Positions 18,041-28,681 of a stretch of DNA of 64,000 bases are shown here, in pieces. The DNA is from Rhizobium sp. J15 (GTDB taxonomy: Bacteria; Pseudomonadota; Alphaproteobacteria; Rhizobiales; Rhizobiaceae), in contig NZ_NWSX01000007.1 in NCBI RefSeq assembly GCF_002531825.1, forward strand, positions 186,001-250,000. Reading direction: 5' to 3'. Within the stretch, counting starts at the first letter, position 1, and each line of letters opens with the position of its first letter. The position numbers and the translations under genes are program-made. The notes under the pieces were generated by a model, which saw nothing but the letters and a program-made list of their open reading frames with translations, was not told where the DNA came from and did no database searches.

Positions 18041-18295
18041 TTAAAAGGCTGCTTTCCGTTGCCCCTCGTTTTCGATTTCGGGGACCGGCTCGCCATAGAC
18101 CCGCATCAGCCGCCCGGCCGCCTTCAGCTTTTCGATGAGATCATTTCCATCGGGCGAGGCCTTGGTCAGCTCCAGCTGCTCGAATTCCTTGAGCGCCTGC
18201 ATCCAATGGCTTTCCCCACGCCCCTCCGGCCGGCCTTCCGATTCCCACAGCGAATAAGCGCGCTGGCTGACCCAGGCGTCCCTATTGTGACTCAT
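18041..18295 (-). CDS. DUF2934 domain protein, 84 aa
   Basis: Small soluble protein starting MSHNRDAWVSQRAYSLWE. The ...RAYSLWESEGRPEGRGESHW... block is the hallmark of DUF2934, a short family common in rhizobia with unknown function. The ATG at 18295 is preferred over a TTG two codons earlier. It is convergent with the ThuA-like gene. Confidence 0.78.
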   Translation of the reverse strand: MSHNRDAWVSQRAYSLWESEGRPEGRGESHWMQALKEFEQLELTKASPDGNDLIEKLKAAGRLMRVYGEPVPEIENEGQRKAAF

Positions 18296-18533
18296 TACCA
18301 ACCCCAGCCGAAAAATTTGGAAGCAGATATCGATAGCAGCAAGGTGCCAAACCCGGCTTTAGGAGTCGTTACGAGGCAGCGTTATTTTTTGGCTAACGTC
18401 CATGATTCGGCGAGACTAACCGCCGATAAAGTCATACGAATTCACGATACGATATACCGGCAACTCCTCCCTCGGCAGCTTGGACTGATTTGATTACCGA
18501 GTTAGGCTCGGCGCGAAACGACAGCAGGGATCC

Positions 18534-19970
18534 ATGGCAGCAAAGACGACGCTCAACGCGAAGAACCTGGAAGCTCTCGGGGCGCAACGTCTCGCCGAAC
18601 TGCTGATCGAAATCAGCACCGGCAGCGCCGCCCATAAACGGCGGCTTCGCATGGAACTGGCCGGCAATCAGGGCAGTACCGAGGTCGCGCGCGAGATCCG
18701 CAAGCGCCTCGGCAGCATCGCGCGAGCGCAGAGCGTCATCGAATGGCATAAAGTAAAAACCGTCAACGCGGACCTTGAAACGCAGCGATCCGCGATCGTC
18801 ACCGTCGTGGCCGCCGACGATCCGAAGGAAGCGTTCGATCTCATCTGGCAATTCCTTGCCGTTGCCGATTCGATATTCCATCGATCCAACAGCAGCGACA
18901 TCCCCTTCATCGAGACGTTCCATCAGGCATGTGCCGATGCCAGCATCATCGCCAGATCCGCAGGCATTGGCATCGATGTCCTTGCCGACAAGGTCTTCGC
19001 TGCGCTGCAGAACAACGACCACGGGCAATATGATCCACTGATCGCCGAGATGGTTCCGGCGTTGGGCAAGGACGGCTTGGAGCGTTTGAAGAGCCTTCTG
19101 GTGCAATGGTCGAACGAAGCGGAGGAGAAGCCTGCCGACGCCGACCGGGAAATTCTCGGCTGGGGCGGCAGTGGGCCGATCTACAAGGACGAAATCTACG
19201 CCAGCCATCGGCGACAGACCGCACGCATCGCTCTGCAGGAAATTGCCGATGCCCAGGATGATGTCGACGCCTTCATCGCCCAGCAGCCGAAAGAGACGCT
19301 GAGGACGCCGATGGTCGCGTCAGAGATTGCCAACCGCTTGCTCTCGGCTGGACGCGCCGAGGAGGCATTGAGGATTTTGGACCGCGCCGATCACAGGGGG
19401 CGGTTCGAAGTGCCTTTTGAGTGGCAGCGCGCCCGCATCGAAACACTCGATGCGCTCGGACGGGAAGAGGAGGCGCAGGCCTATCGATGGCAGTGCTTCG
19501 AGCGATCGCTGAACGGGGAGCATCTTCGCGCTTTCCTGCGAAAGCTCGCCGACTTCGACGACATCGAGGCCGAGGAAAAGGCATTCGCCTTCGCCCACGA
19601 TTTTCCGGATGTTCATCAAGCCCTTGCCTTTTTCCTTGCGTGGCCCGCACCTGCCGAGGCGGCGAAACTCATCTCCAGGCGCCAGGCGGAACTGGACGGC
19701 AATCTTTACGAACTGATGACACCGGCCGCCGAGATGTTGCGGGAAAAATACCCGCTCGCGGCAACCACGGTGCTGCGGTCGATGATCGGTTTCGCTCTCG
19801 AATACGGCCGATCCAGCCGTTACAGGCACGCCGCGCGCCATCTTGCCGAATGCGCGTCGCTCGCGCCCCATATCGATGATTTCGGCAGCGCCCGACCTCA
19901 CGACACCTACGTCACCGAGCTGAAGCGCCAACATGGAAAGAAGCATGGCTTCTGGAGCCTGATACGTTAG
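18534..19970 (+). CDS. DUF6880-like protein of unknown function, 478 aa
   Basis: Soluble, helix-rich protein beginning MAAKTTLNAKNLEALGAQRL. The N-terminal LGAQRLAELLIEIS and KRRLRMELAG resemble the DUF6880 family as I remember it. A repeat-like helical middle (ANRLLSAGRAEEALRILDRA) suggests TPR-like helices that could bind a protein partner. No catalytic motif, signal peptide or membrane segment is seen. The ATG at 18534 follows CAGGGATCC. The 230 bases before it are less GC-rich than the surroundings. It ends 37 bases before the thioredoxin-fold gene, which may be in the same operon. Confidence 0.7.
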   Translation: MAAKTTLNAKNLEALGAQRLAELLIEISTGSAAHKRRLRMELAGNQGSTEVAREIRKRLGSIARAQSVIEWHKVKTVNADLETQRSAIVTVVAADDPKEAFDLIWQFLAVADSIFHRSNSSDIPFIETFHQACADASIIARSAGIGIDVLADKVFAALQNNDHGQYDPLIAEMVPALGKDGLERLKSLLVQWSNEAEEKPADADREILGWGGSGPIYKDEIYASHRRQTARIALQEIADAQDDVDAFIAQQPKETLRTPMVASEIANRLLSAGRAEEALRILDRADHRGRFEVPFEWQRARIETLDALGREEEAQAYRWQCFERSLNGEHLRAFLRKLADFDDIEAEEKAFAFAHDFPDVHQALAFFLAWPAPAEAAKLISRRQAELDGNLYELMTPAAEMLREKYPLAATTVLRSMIGFALEYGRSSRYRHAARHLAECASLAPHIDDFGSARPHDTYVTELKRQHGKKHGFWSLIR

Positions 19971-20007
19971 GCCCGATATCCGATTTCACAAACAGAAAGG
20001 ACACCAC

Positions 20008-20568
20008 ATGACTGGAACTTCGTGGCATGCAGATCCGCTGGCCTGGGGCAATGGCCCGCGCATTTTCGAAGTATTCCTGGAGCCCACCTGCCCGTACTCC
20101 GTCAGAGCGTTCGGCAAGCTCGATGCGCTTCTCGATCAAGCCGGCAAAGACAAGATCACGATCAAGATCCGCCTGCAGTCGCAGCCCTGGCATATGTATT
20201 CCGGCGTGATCGTCCGCTGCGTCATCGCAGCCTCGACCCTGGAGGGCGGCAAGGAGACGGCGAAGAAAGTTCTAGCCGCCGTCGCCGCGCATCGGGAGGA
20301 ATTCGAATTCGAGCGTCATGCTGGCGGCGCGAATATGGATGTGACGCCGAATCAGATCATTGAGCGCCTCGAAAGCTATAGCGGCGTGAAGCTCAAGGAC
20401 GCCTTCGCGATTCCCGATCTCGACCGGGAAATCAAATGGCACTGCAAATATGCCCGGCAAAACGGCATTCATGTCTCCCCGACCTTCATCATCGACGGTC
20501 TGGTGCAGGCGGATATGAGCAGCGGCGATGAAATTGCGGTCTGGGTGAAGAAGGTGCTGGGTAACTGA
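20008..20568 (+). CDS. Thioredoxin-fold (DsbA-like) protein with a single active-site cysteine
   Basis: A 186-residue protein with a DsbA/thioredoxin fold: EVFLEPTCPYSVRAFGKLD near residue 25 holds CPYS where a redox-active CxxC would be, and the cis-Pro loop VSPTFIIDG is near residue 155. Losing the second Cys suggests a monothiol reductase, peroxidase or GST-like role rather than disulfide oxidation. No signal peptide is seen, so it should be cytosolic. The ATG at 20008 follows AGAAAGGACACC. The gene lies 37 bases after the DUF6880-like gene and converges on tRNA-Ser. Confidence 0.8.
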   Translation: MTGTSWHADPLAWGNGPRIFEVFLEPTCPYSVRAFGKLDALLDQAGKDKITIKIRLQSQPWHMYSGVIVRCVIAASTLEGGKETAKKVLAAVAAHREEFEFERHAGGANMDVTPNQIIERLESYSGVKLKDAFAIPDLDREIKWHCKYARQNGIHVSPTFIIDGLVQADMSSGDEIAVWVKKVLGN

Positions 20569-20621
20569 CGCCAGCTATGCCGGCGTCCGAAAATCACAAG
20601 CGCTGGCACCAGAAAAAATTA

Positions 20622-20711
20622 TGGCGGAGAGGGTGGGATTTGAACCCACGATACCCTTGCAGGTATGCCGCATTTCGAGTGCGGTGCATTCGACCACTCT
20701 GCCACCTCTCC
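20622..20711 (-). tRNA. tRNA-Ser(CGA)
   Basis: A 90-base class II tRNA including an encoded CCA end. The acceptor arms GGAGAGG/CCTCTCC pair perfectly, with discriminator G. The anticodon stem CCGCA/TGCGG encloses loop CTCGAAA (anticodon CGA, reading UCG), followed by a long variable arm. The T arm GTGGG-TTCAAAT-CCCAC is canonical. Confidence 0.97.
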
Positions 20712-20745
20712 GCGGTCAGGTCGGCGCTTGTTCGGCGCGGGCGTT

Positions 20746-20774
20746 CTCATAACGGGCATATGACAGGTTGGCAA
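20746..20774 (-). promoter_or_regulatory. Sigma-70 type promoter of tRNA-Ser
   Basis: On the minus strand TTGCCA (20774-20769) and TATGAG (20751-20746) are separated by 17 bases. Predicted start is near 20739, about 28 bases before the tRNA 5' end. Five of six and four of six bases match the consensus. Confidence 0.6.
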
Positions 20775-20806
20775 GCCGAAAAGTCAAAGCATTCCATCCT
20801 TTTGCC

Positions 20807-20835
20807 TTGACACTTTTTTGTCACTCGCGTATCTC
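20807..20835 (+). promoter_or_regulatory. Sigma-70 type promoter of rplU-rpmA
   Basis: TTGACA at 20807-20812, a 17-base spacer, then TATCTC at 20830-20835. The predicted start near 20842 gives a leader of about 175 bases before rplU. It is divergent from the tRNA promoter. Confidence 0.65.
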
Positions 20836-20875
20836 GGCTGCGCAATAGGTTCGGAGTAATCCGTGCCTTGCCAGT

Positions 20876-20897
20876 CCCACGCTCGCGTGGGGCTTTT
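20876..20897 (+). promoter_or_regulatory. Hairpin in the rplU leader (possible ribosomal-protein attenuator)
   Basis: Stem CCCACG/CGTGGG with loop CTCG followed by GCTTTT, about 35 bases after the predicted start and 120 before the rplU ATG. It resembles a weak terminator or protein-binding leader hairpin. Function is inferred from position only. Confidence 0.4.
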
Positions 20898-21016
20898 CAC
20901 CGGCAGGAAGAGCTCGAGGCCAGCCCTCTGAAATCCCTGCTTAACTTCGACTGATAAAAAGACGGCCACCCTGCTGATCAGCGGGGAGAGCTGGAACGAA
21001 CATGAAAGGATAAAAA

Positions 21017-21334
21017 ATGTTCGCAGTCATCAAGACCGGCGGCAAGCAGTACCGTGTGGCAGCCAACGACGTGCTGACCATCGAGAAGCTTGAAGCATCC
21101 GCTGGCGACTCCATTGAATTCACCGAAGTTCTCGTGATCGGCGAAGGCGCCGACGCGGCGATCGGTGCGCCCTTCGTAGCCGGCGCCTCCGTCAAGGCGG
21201 AAGTCGTCGACCAGACCCGCGGCAAGAAGGTCATCGCCTTCAAGAAGCGCCGCCGTCAGAATTCGAAGCGTTCGCGCGGCCATCGTCAGCATCACACGGT
21301 CGTCCGTATCACGGACATCGTGGCTGCCAAGTAA
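21017..21334 (+). CDS. rplU: 50S ribosomal protein L21
   Basis: Large-subunit protein of 105 residues that contacts 23S rRNA. It starts [19 protein letters not shown], the invariant opening of bL21, and carries the central [18 protein letters not shown] rRNA-binding region and the end VVRITDI. The ATG at 21017 follows AAAGGATAAAAA. First gene of rplU-rpmA. Confidence 0.98.
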   Translation: MFAVIKTGGKQYRVAANDVLTIEKLEASAGDSIEFTEVLVIGEGADAAIGAPFVAGASVKAEVVDQTRGKKVIAFKKRRRQNSKRSRGHRQHHTVVRITDIVAAK

Positions 21335-21367
21335 GATCAACGGGACAAGGTTTAAAGGAGAACTCCA

Positions 21368-21637
21368 ATGGCACACAAAAAAGCTGGCGGTTCCTCGCGC
21401 AACGGTCGCGATTCCGAATCCAAGCGCCTTGGCGTGAAGAAGTTCGGCGGCGAAGCCGTCATCGCAGGCAACATCATCGTGCGTCAGCGCGGTACGCAGT
21501 GGCATCCCGGTTCCAACGTCGGCCTCGGCAAGGATCACACGATTTTTGCGCTTACCGCCGGCAATGTGAACTACCGAACGAAGGCCAACGGTCGCGTCTA
21601 CGTGTCTGTCATGCCGAAAGCGGAAGCAGCGGAATAA
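21368..21637 (+). CDS. rpmA: 50S ribosomal protein L27
   Basis: Large-subunit protein of 89 residues near the peptidyl transferase centre. It starts [20 protein letters not shown], the typical bL27 N-terminus, followed by LGVKKFGGE and [10 protein letters not shown]. The ATG at 21368 follows AAAGGAGAACTCC, 33 bases after rplU. A strong terminator lies after the gene. Confidence 0.98.
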   Translation: MAHKKAGGSSRNGRDSESKRLGVKKFGGEAVIAGNIIVRQRGTQWHPGSNVGLGKDHTIFALTAGNVNYRTKANGRVYVSVMPKAEAAE

Positions 21638-21708
21638 GCCGGTAGCGCTCAAAAACAGCCGGCGTCTCATCGACCCGGCTGGCCGTACCAGGTTCAGTCC
21701 AGAAAACA

Positions 21709-21737
21709 GGGGAGATGGGGCGCCATCTCCCCTTTTT
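21709..21737 (+). terminator. Rho-independent terminator of rplU-rpmA
   Basis: Ten-base-pair stem GGGGAGATGG/CCATCTCCCC, loop GGCG, then five T residues. It lies 72 bases past rpmA and before the first acetyltransferase gene. Confidence 0.85.
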
Positions 21738-21762
21738 CTTTGTCCAAACAGGAGGACTGAAC

Positions 21763-22419
21763 ATGCAAGGCGAATTGATAAGGGTCGACCAATCACGGTC
21801 GCCCAGGGAAGACCAGCGGTCTCCCAAGGAACGGCTGAGGCCGGAGCGGTTAAGGACCGATTGCCCTGTCTTGTTATCGGAACGGCTCGTCATGCGCGCG
21901 CCGCACGAGGAAGACATCGACGCCCTTGCCCATCTCGCCAACAACGCCAAAGTCGCCACCATGGTATCGCGTATGCCGCACCCCTATACCGCCGATGATG
22001 CCGCCGACTTTGTTTGGCGTACGCGAAATGGCGAGATGGGCAAGTGCGTCTATGCCATCACCAAAGCCGAAAACGGCGCCTTCATGGGGTGCTGCGGCGT
22101 GGAACCGCATACTGACGGCAGGACCGTCGAGATCGGTTACTGGCTGGGTGAGCCCTACTGGAACCAGGGTTATACGACCGAGGCCTGCCATGCCCTGGTC
22201 GATATGGTGTTCAGGACGCGTCAGGACGTCGATCAGATCGACGCCCGCTGCCGGGTCATGAACGTCGCCTCGCGGCGCGTCATTCAGAAGTGCGGCTTCC
22301 AGTTCCAGGGATCGGGGCTCGCAGCCTCGCTGGCGCTCGGCAGCAACGTGCCTGTGGAATGGTACAGGCTCGACCGCAAGACCTGGATGTCTCTCAGAAG
22401 CTGGGGGAACATCGCATGA
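21763..22419 (+). CDS. GNAT-family N-acetyltransferase
   Basis: Acetyl-CoA dependent acetyltransferase of 218 residues, RimJ/RimL-like. After a basic, disordered N-terminus of about 35 residues comes LLSERLVMRAPHEEDIDALAH, the usual start of this subfamily. EIGYWLGEPYWNQGYTTEAC carries the acetyl-CoA-binding beta4-alpha3 region, and NVASRRVIQKCGFQ is motif B. The substrate is unknown. The ATG at 21763 follows GGAGGACTGAAC. It overlaps the next acetyltransferase by four bases. Confidence 0.88.
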   Translation: MQGELIRVDQSRSPREDQRSPKERLRPERLRTDCPVLLSERLVMRAPHEEDIDALAHLANNAKVATMVSRMPHPYTADDAADFVWRTRNGEMGKCVYAITKAENGAFMGCCGVEPHTDGRTVEIGYWLGEPYWNQGYTTEACHALVDMVFRTRQDVDQIDARCRVMNVASRRVIQKCGFQFQGSGLAASLALGSNVPVEWYRLDRKTWMSLRSWGNIA

Positions 22420-23003
22420 GCACGACGGCACTGCAAAGGCCGGAGTTGAAGTCGATGATGCCCGGCCCCGCGCCGGTCATCTCGACAGCCCTGCTGACGC
22501 TTCGCCCCCACAGGCTGAGCGATGCGCCCGCCATCGCGGAATCGCTGTCCGATTTCGCGGTGACGCGCATGCTCTCCCGCGTACCGGCGCCCTTCGACAG
22601 GCAGGATGCGCTGGATTGGCTCGTCCCGGTCACCTCGGGCACGCTGCCGGACTGGCCGCTGGCGATAACAGGCAAGGACGATGTCCATATCGGCAACGTC
22701 TCGATCGAGCTGCGCCACGGCCGCTGGCACCTCGGCTACTGGCTGAACCGCTACTACTGGCGGCGCGGCTATATGAGCGAGGCGGTGGCGGCGATCATCG
22801 AGCGCTTCTCGCGCCGCATGCCGGAGACGCCGATCCATTCCGGCGTCTTCGCCGACAATCCGGCTTCGCTCAGACTGCAGGAGAAGCTCGGTTTCCGCAT
22901 GACGGGTTGCGGCGAAATCTATTGTTTCGCCCGCAACACCATGGTGTCGCACATCGAAACCGTGCTGCAGCCTGGCATGCTGCCGCCGCGAAAGGTTGCC
23001 TGA
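22416..23003 (+). CDS. GNAT-family N-acetyltransferase, second of a pair
   Basis: A 195-residue GNAT protein starting MSTTALQRPELKSMMPG at an ATGA junction with the gene before it. LTLRPHRLSDAPAIAE, LGYWLNRYYWRRGYMSEAV and NPASLRLQEKLGFRMTG mark the same subfamily as its neighbour, so the two may be an old tandem duplication. The reactive-side residues and the substrate are not readable. An inverted repeat element follows its stop directly. Confidence 0.87.
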   Translation: MSTTALQRPELKSMMPGPAPVISTALLTLRPHRLSDAPAIAESLSDFAVTRMLSRVPAPFDRQDALDWLVPVTSGTLPDWPLAITGKDDVHIGNVSIELRHGRWHLGYWLNRYYWRRGYMSEAVAAIIERFSRRMPETPIHSGVFADNPASLRLQEKLGFRMTGCGEIYCFARNTMVSHIETVLQPGMLPPRKVA

Positions 23004-23004
23004 C

Positions 23005-23054
23005 AGAGCATGATGCCGAAAAGTGTGAGCGGTTTTCGGATAACATCATGCTCT
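23005..23054. repeat. Rhizobiales palindromic repeat element
   Basis: Outer arms AGAGCATGATG/CATCATGCTCT (11 bp) and inner arms CCGAAAA/TTTTCGG (7 bp) pair perfectly, with a 10-base loop and an unpaired ATAA on the 3' side only. The same outer-inner-bulge design recurs at 48120-48168, so this is a member of a dispersed repeat family. It may also act as a transcription terminator for the acetyltransferase pair. Confidence 0.75.
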
Positions 23055-23101
23055 CATACCAATAGAGAAAAGGAGACGCCGCCCGACCGGCGGCGTCTTC
23101 G

Positions 23102-23968
23102 TCAATCATCGATCTCGACCCATAGGGGGAAGTGATCGGACCCAACGGATTGCGTATCGATCCGTGCGGATTTCAACCGGTCCTTCAGGCCGCAACTGAC
23201 GAAGCAATAGTCGAGATGCATGCGTTCGCCGTCATCCTCAGGATTCATCCAGCTGTAGCTTCCCGGGCGATAGGCGCCGAGATCGGCAAAGGCGTCGATC
23301 GGCGTGCCGATCCTCGCAACCCGGCCGTAATACCCGCCGGCAGCCCCCGCAAGCGCGCAATATTCCGGCGATTCCGGCACCATGTTGAAATCGCCCATGA
23401 TGACGTAATGCTCCGGCAAAGGCGGCTCCGGCAGGTCGAACTCGGCTGCCCCGGTCAGCGATCCGCCGTCCTGGACAAAGGCGTTGATATGCATGTTCAG
23501 GAATTGCAGCTGGCGGATGCGCTCGTCGGGCGAGACATGGTCGAGATGGACCGAATAGACGCGGAGCGCTCCGCCGGGAGCGGCGATCACCGCCTCGGTG
23601 GCGCCGCGCTGCGGATTGATCTTGCCGATCGTGCGGCTGCGCGGCAGAAGCAGCGTCCGCGTCGAAAGGATCGGCCAGCGCGACAGCACCATGTTGCCGA
23701 ACTGGAAGCGCGTGCCGCGCACCGGCCGCAGCCCGCTTTCAGCGGCCTCGATATGCAGATCGCAGGCCGGCCCATACACCCAGAAATGGTCGGGAAAGAA
23801 GGCTGCGATATCGCCCGGCATATCGGCGAAACGGTTGCGGGAGAAGCCGCGGGTCACCTCCTGCAGGGCGATGACATCGGCGCCTTCAAGGCTCCGGGCA
23901 ATTCGTTCCAGATCGTATCTGCCGTCGAGACCGAAGCCGTACTGTATGTTATAGCTCGCAAAAATCAC
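23102..23968 (-). CDS. Endonuclease/exonuclease/phosphatase family hydrolase
   Basis: Mg-dependent phosphoesterase of 288 residues. The family motifs appear in order: SYNIQYGFG, ADVIALQEV with the metal Glu, VYSVHLDHVSP, MGDFNMVPESPEY and the C-terminal SVGSDHFPLWVEI with the catalytic His. The substrate may be DNA, an inositol phosphate or a lipid headgroup. The first codon is probably GTG at 23968, 12 bases after GGAGG; ATG is absent. Convergent with the acetyltransferase pair and divergent from obg. Confidence 0.87.
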   Translation of the reverse strand: MIFASYNIQYGFGLDGRYDLERIARSLEGADVIALQEVTRGFSRNRFADMPGDIAAFFPDHFWVYGPACDLHIEAAESGLRPVRGTRFQFGNMVLSRWPILSTRTLLLPRSRTIGKINPQRGATEAVIAAPGGALRVYSVHLDHVSPDERIRQLQFLNMHINAFVQDGGSLTGAAEFDLPEPPLPEHYVIMGDFNMVPESPEYCALAGAAGGYYGRVARIGTPIDAFADLGAYRPGSYSWMNPEDDGERMHLDYCFVSCGLKDRLKSARIDTQSVGSDHFPLWVEIDD

Positions 23969-23980
23969 GATAATCTTTGA

Positions 23981-26277
<2,297 letters not shown>

Positions 26278-26285
<8 letters not shown>

Positions 26286-27561
26286 TACCGTTGCGCCGAG
26301 CCCTGACATTGACGCGCTGATGAACGACATCGGCCGCAAGGCGAAGGCTGCCGCGCGACCGTTGGGCTTTGCGTCCACCGAGGCGAAGAACCGCGCCCTG
26401 AATGCCATGGCCGATGCAATCCTGGCGAACAAGGCGCAGATCCTGGCCGAGAACGCCAAGGACCTGAAGGATATCGAAGGCAGCGAGACGCTGGCCTCCT
26501 TCGTCGACCGGCTGACGCTGAACGACAAGCGCATCGCCGAAATGGCCGAGGGAATCCGCGCCATCGCCGCCCTTGCCGATCCGGTCGGCGAAGTCATCGC
26601 CGCCTGGGACCGCCCGAACGGCCTTAAGATCGAGCGCGTTCGCACGCCGCTCGGCGTCATCGGCGTGATCTTCGAAAGCCGGCCGAACGTGACGGCCGAT
26701 GCCGGCGCGCTTTGCCTCAAGGCGGGCAATGCGGTCATCCTGCGCTGCGGCTCGGATTCGCGCCGTTCATCGCAGGCTATCCATGTCTGCATGGTCGAAG
26801 GCCTGAAGGCGGCAGGACTTCCAGAGCATACTATCCAACTCGTTCCGGTGACCGACCGCGCCGCCGTTGGTGCCATGCTGCGCGGCCTCGACGGATCGAT
26901 CGACGTCATCGTGCCGCGCGGCGGCAAGAGCCTGGTCGCCCGCGTGCAGAACGAGGCCCGGGTGCCGGTCTTTGCCCATCTGGAAGGCCTTTGCCACATC
27001 TATGTCGATGCATCGGCCGATCTCGATATGGCGAAGAAGATCGTTGTCAACGCCAAGATGCGCCGCACCGGCATCTGCGGCGCAGCCGAAACGCTGCTCG
27101 TCGATGGCGCGGCGATCGGCACGCATCTGACGCCATTGCTTGAGGTTCTCACGAATGCCGGCTGCGAGATCCGCGCGTCGGCAGCGGTGCTGAAGGTCGC
27201 GCCCGGCATGAAACCTGCGACCGAGGAAGACTGGTCGACCGAATATCTCGACGCGATCATCTCGGTCGCCGTCGTCGACGGCATATCGGGCGCGATCGCC
27301 CATATCCAGAAATACTCCTCGAACCACACCGAGGCCGTGATCGCCGAAGATCCCGCCGTCGTCGAGCGCTTCTTCACGGAAGTCGATTCGGCGATCCTGC
27401 TGCACAATGCCTCGACGCAGTTTGCCGATGGCGGCGAGTTCGGCATGGGCGCGGAAATCGGCATTGCCACCGGCAAGATGCATGCCCGCGGCCCCGTCGG
27501 CGTCGAACAGCTCACCTCCTTCAAATACCGGGTGCGCGGTGCCGGACAGACCCGACCCTGA
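26278..27561 (+). CDS. proA: Gamma-glutamyl phosphate reductase
   Basis: Second enzyme of proline synthesis, reducing gamma-glutamyl phosphate to the semialdehyde with NADPH. The 427-residue aldehyde-dehydrogenase-fold protein has the catalytic Cys in [13 protein letters not shown] and conserved [17 protein letters not shown] and [10 protein letters not shown]. It ends with [17 protein letters not shown], the typical ProA tail. The ATG at 26278 overlaps the end of proB by 8 bases, and nadD follows after one base. Confidence 0.97.
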
Positions 27562-27562
27562 C

Positions 27563-28198
27563 GTGACGGCGGAAAATCTGGACCGGCGCTATCTCCGCAT
27601 GCCGCACAGCGAGCGCGGCATGATCATCGGCCTGTTCGGCGGTTCGTTCAATCCGCCGCATCAGGGCCATGCACTGGTCGCCGAGATCGCCATCAAGCGG
27701 CTCGGCCTCGACCAGCTCTGGTGGATGGTAACGCCGGGCAACCCGCTGAAAAGCCGCAATCTTCTCGCGCCGCTTGCCGCGCGCATCGCGGAGAGCGAGC
27801 GGATCGCCGCCGATCCGCGCATCAAGGTCACCGCTTTCGAACAGGCGCTCGGCGTCAGCTATACCGCCAATACGCTTGCCCGCGTCAAAGCCCGCAATCC
27901 GCATGTGCATTTCATCTGGATCATGGGTGCCGACAGCCTGCAGACCTTCGACAAATGGCAGAAATGGCAGGAGATTGCCCGCACCTTCCCGATCGCCGTC
28001 ATCGACCGGCCGGGCGCCACACTCTCCTACCTCTCCTCGAAAATGACGAGAACCTTCGATTTCGCCCGGATCGACGAGGACGACGCACGCGTTCTCTGGA
28101 AGAAGCCGGCCCCGGCCTGGACCTTCATCCACGGGCCGCGCTCCGGCCTGAGCTCGACGGCCATTCGCAACGGCGCGCTGCCGGGCAAGGCCGAATAG
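27563..28198 (+). CDS. nadD: Nicotinate-nucleotide adenylyltransferase
   Basis: Adenylates nicotinate mononucleotide in NAD synthesis. The 211-residue protein has the nucleotidyltransferase motif GGSFNPPHQGH and the C-terminal SSTAIR motif (GLSSTAIRNG), with WIMGADS in between. The GTG at 27563, one base after proA, is reported as start; the ATG at 27599 (MPHSERGMIIGLFGG) is an equally plausible start, and neither has a strong ribosome site. In many alphaproteobacteria rsfS follows directly; here a 3.8 kb block intervenes. Confidence 0.93.
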   Translation: MTAENLDRRYLRMPHSERGMIIGLFGGSFNPPHQGHALVAEIAIKRLGLDQLWWMVTPGNPLKSRNLLAPLAARIAESERIAADPRIKVTAFEQALGVSYTANTLARVKARNPHVHFIWIMGADSLQTFDKWQKWQEIARTFPIAVIDRPGATLSYLSSKMTRTFDFARIDEDDARVLWKKPAPAWTFIHGPRSGLSSTAIRNGALPGKAE

Positions 28199-28221
28199 AC
28201 TGTTTTTCAGGGATGCCAGAA

Positions 28222-28346
28222 ACGAGAAAGCCCGACGGGGGAGGAGATCCGTCGGGCTTATAAACTCGATCGACAACTGGGAGGAGGAGTGTTGCCGATC
28301 CTGTCGAACGGCTATGGGAGGAGGAGAAAGCCGTTTCGATGAGTGT
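28222..28346 (-). ncRNA. Trans-acting sRNA of the alpha-r14 family (NfeR1/Smr14C2-like)
   Basis: About 125 nt on the minus strand with three stem-loops, each presenting the anti-Shine-Dalgarno octamer CTCCTCCC in its loop. The copies lie at 316-323, 279-286 and 239-246 (add 28000). Stem 1 pairs AACGGCT with AGCCGTT. Stem 2 pairs ten bases with one G-U, and stem 3 pairs 11 bases AAGCCCGACGG/CCGTCGGGCTT and ends TTTCTCGTTTC like a terminator. The design and length match alpha-r14 sRNAs of rhizobia (NfeR1 in S. meliloti), which bind ribosome sites of transport mRNAs. The family call is from memory. Confidence 0.82.
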
Positions 28347-28351
28347 GTTGT

Positions 28352-28380
28352 ATCATATTCCCGAGAAAGGTGAATATCGA
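28352..28380 (-). promoter_or_regulatory. Sigma-70 type promoter of the alpha-r14-like sRNA
   Basis: On the minus strand TCGATA (28380-28375), 17-base spacer, TATGAT (28357-28352). Five of six -10 bases and four of six -35 bases match consensus. Predicted start is near 28345, just before stem-loop 1. Confidence 0.65.
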
Positions 28381-28595
28381 TTTGTGCAATGCAGCAATGC
28401 GAACGATGCAAGACTGAGGGCGGGAGGCTTGAACTACTGCCGATATTATCGGCACGGCCCCGCAAATTGGCCCTTTCCCACGGCAGTTCGCATGGTTTGA
28501 GGGCTGGCATCCCGTGCTCGTCGCGCCTGCACAGATATCTCCGTCTCATAAAGCTATGCGCCTCATGAAGACGTAACTCCAGCGGCCGCAGATAC
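28381..28595. other. Gene-free region between the sRNA and modA
   Basis: About 215 bases with no convincing gene or structure; the modA regulatory region follows at 28596. Confidence 0.5.
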
Positions 28596-28619
28596 GGTTA
28601 TATTTCTATGGATATATCC
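28596..28619. promoter_or_regulatory. Mo-box-like operator 1
   Basis: Inverted repeat GGTTATAT-N8-ATATATCC; seven of eight bases are symmetric. TTATAT half-sites are characteristic of ModE Mo boxes. It lies 62 bases before the modA ATG, with modE nearby. Confidence 0.5.
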
Positions 28620-28638
28620 CTAGCCAAAATGCCGGCAT

Positions 28639-28662
28639 CGTTATATTCGCCAAAATATTTCG
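28639..28662. promoter_or_regulatory. Mo-box-like operator 2
   Basis: Inverted repeat CGTTATAT-N8-ATATTTCG; six of eight bases are symmetric. It has the same 8-N8-8 layout as box 1 and its centre is 43 bases (about four helical turns) away. It ends 19 bases before modA. Confidence 0.5.
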
Positions 28663-28681
28663 AATCCTGGGGAGTGACAGC

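Noticed and set aside
20784..20969. 61-codon frame in the rplU leader
   Set aside because: It runs against the promoter and leader hairpin and has no ribosome site.
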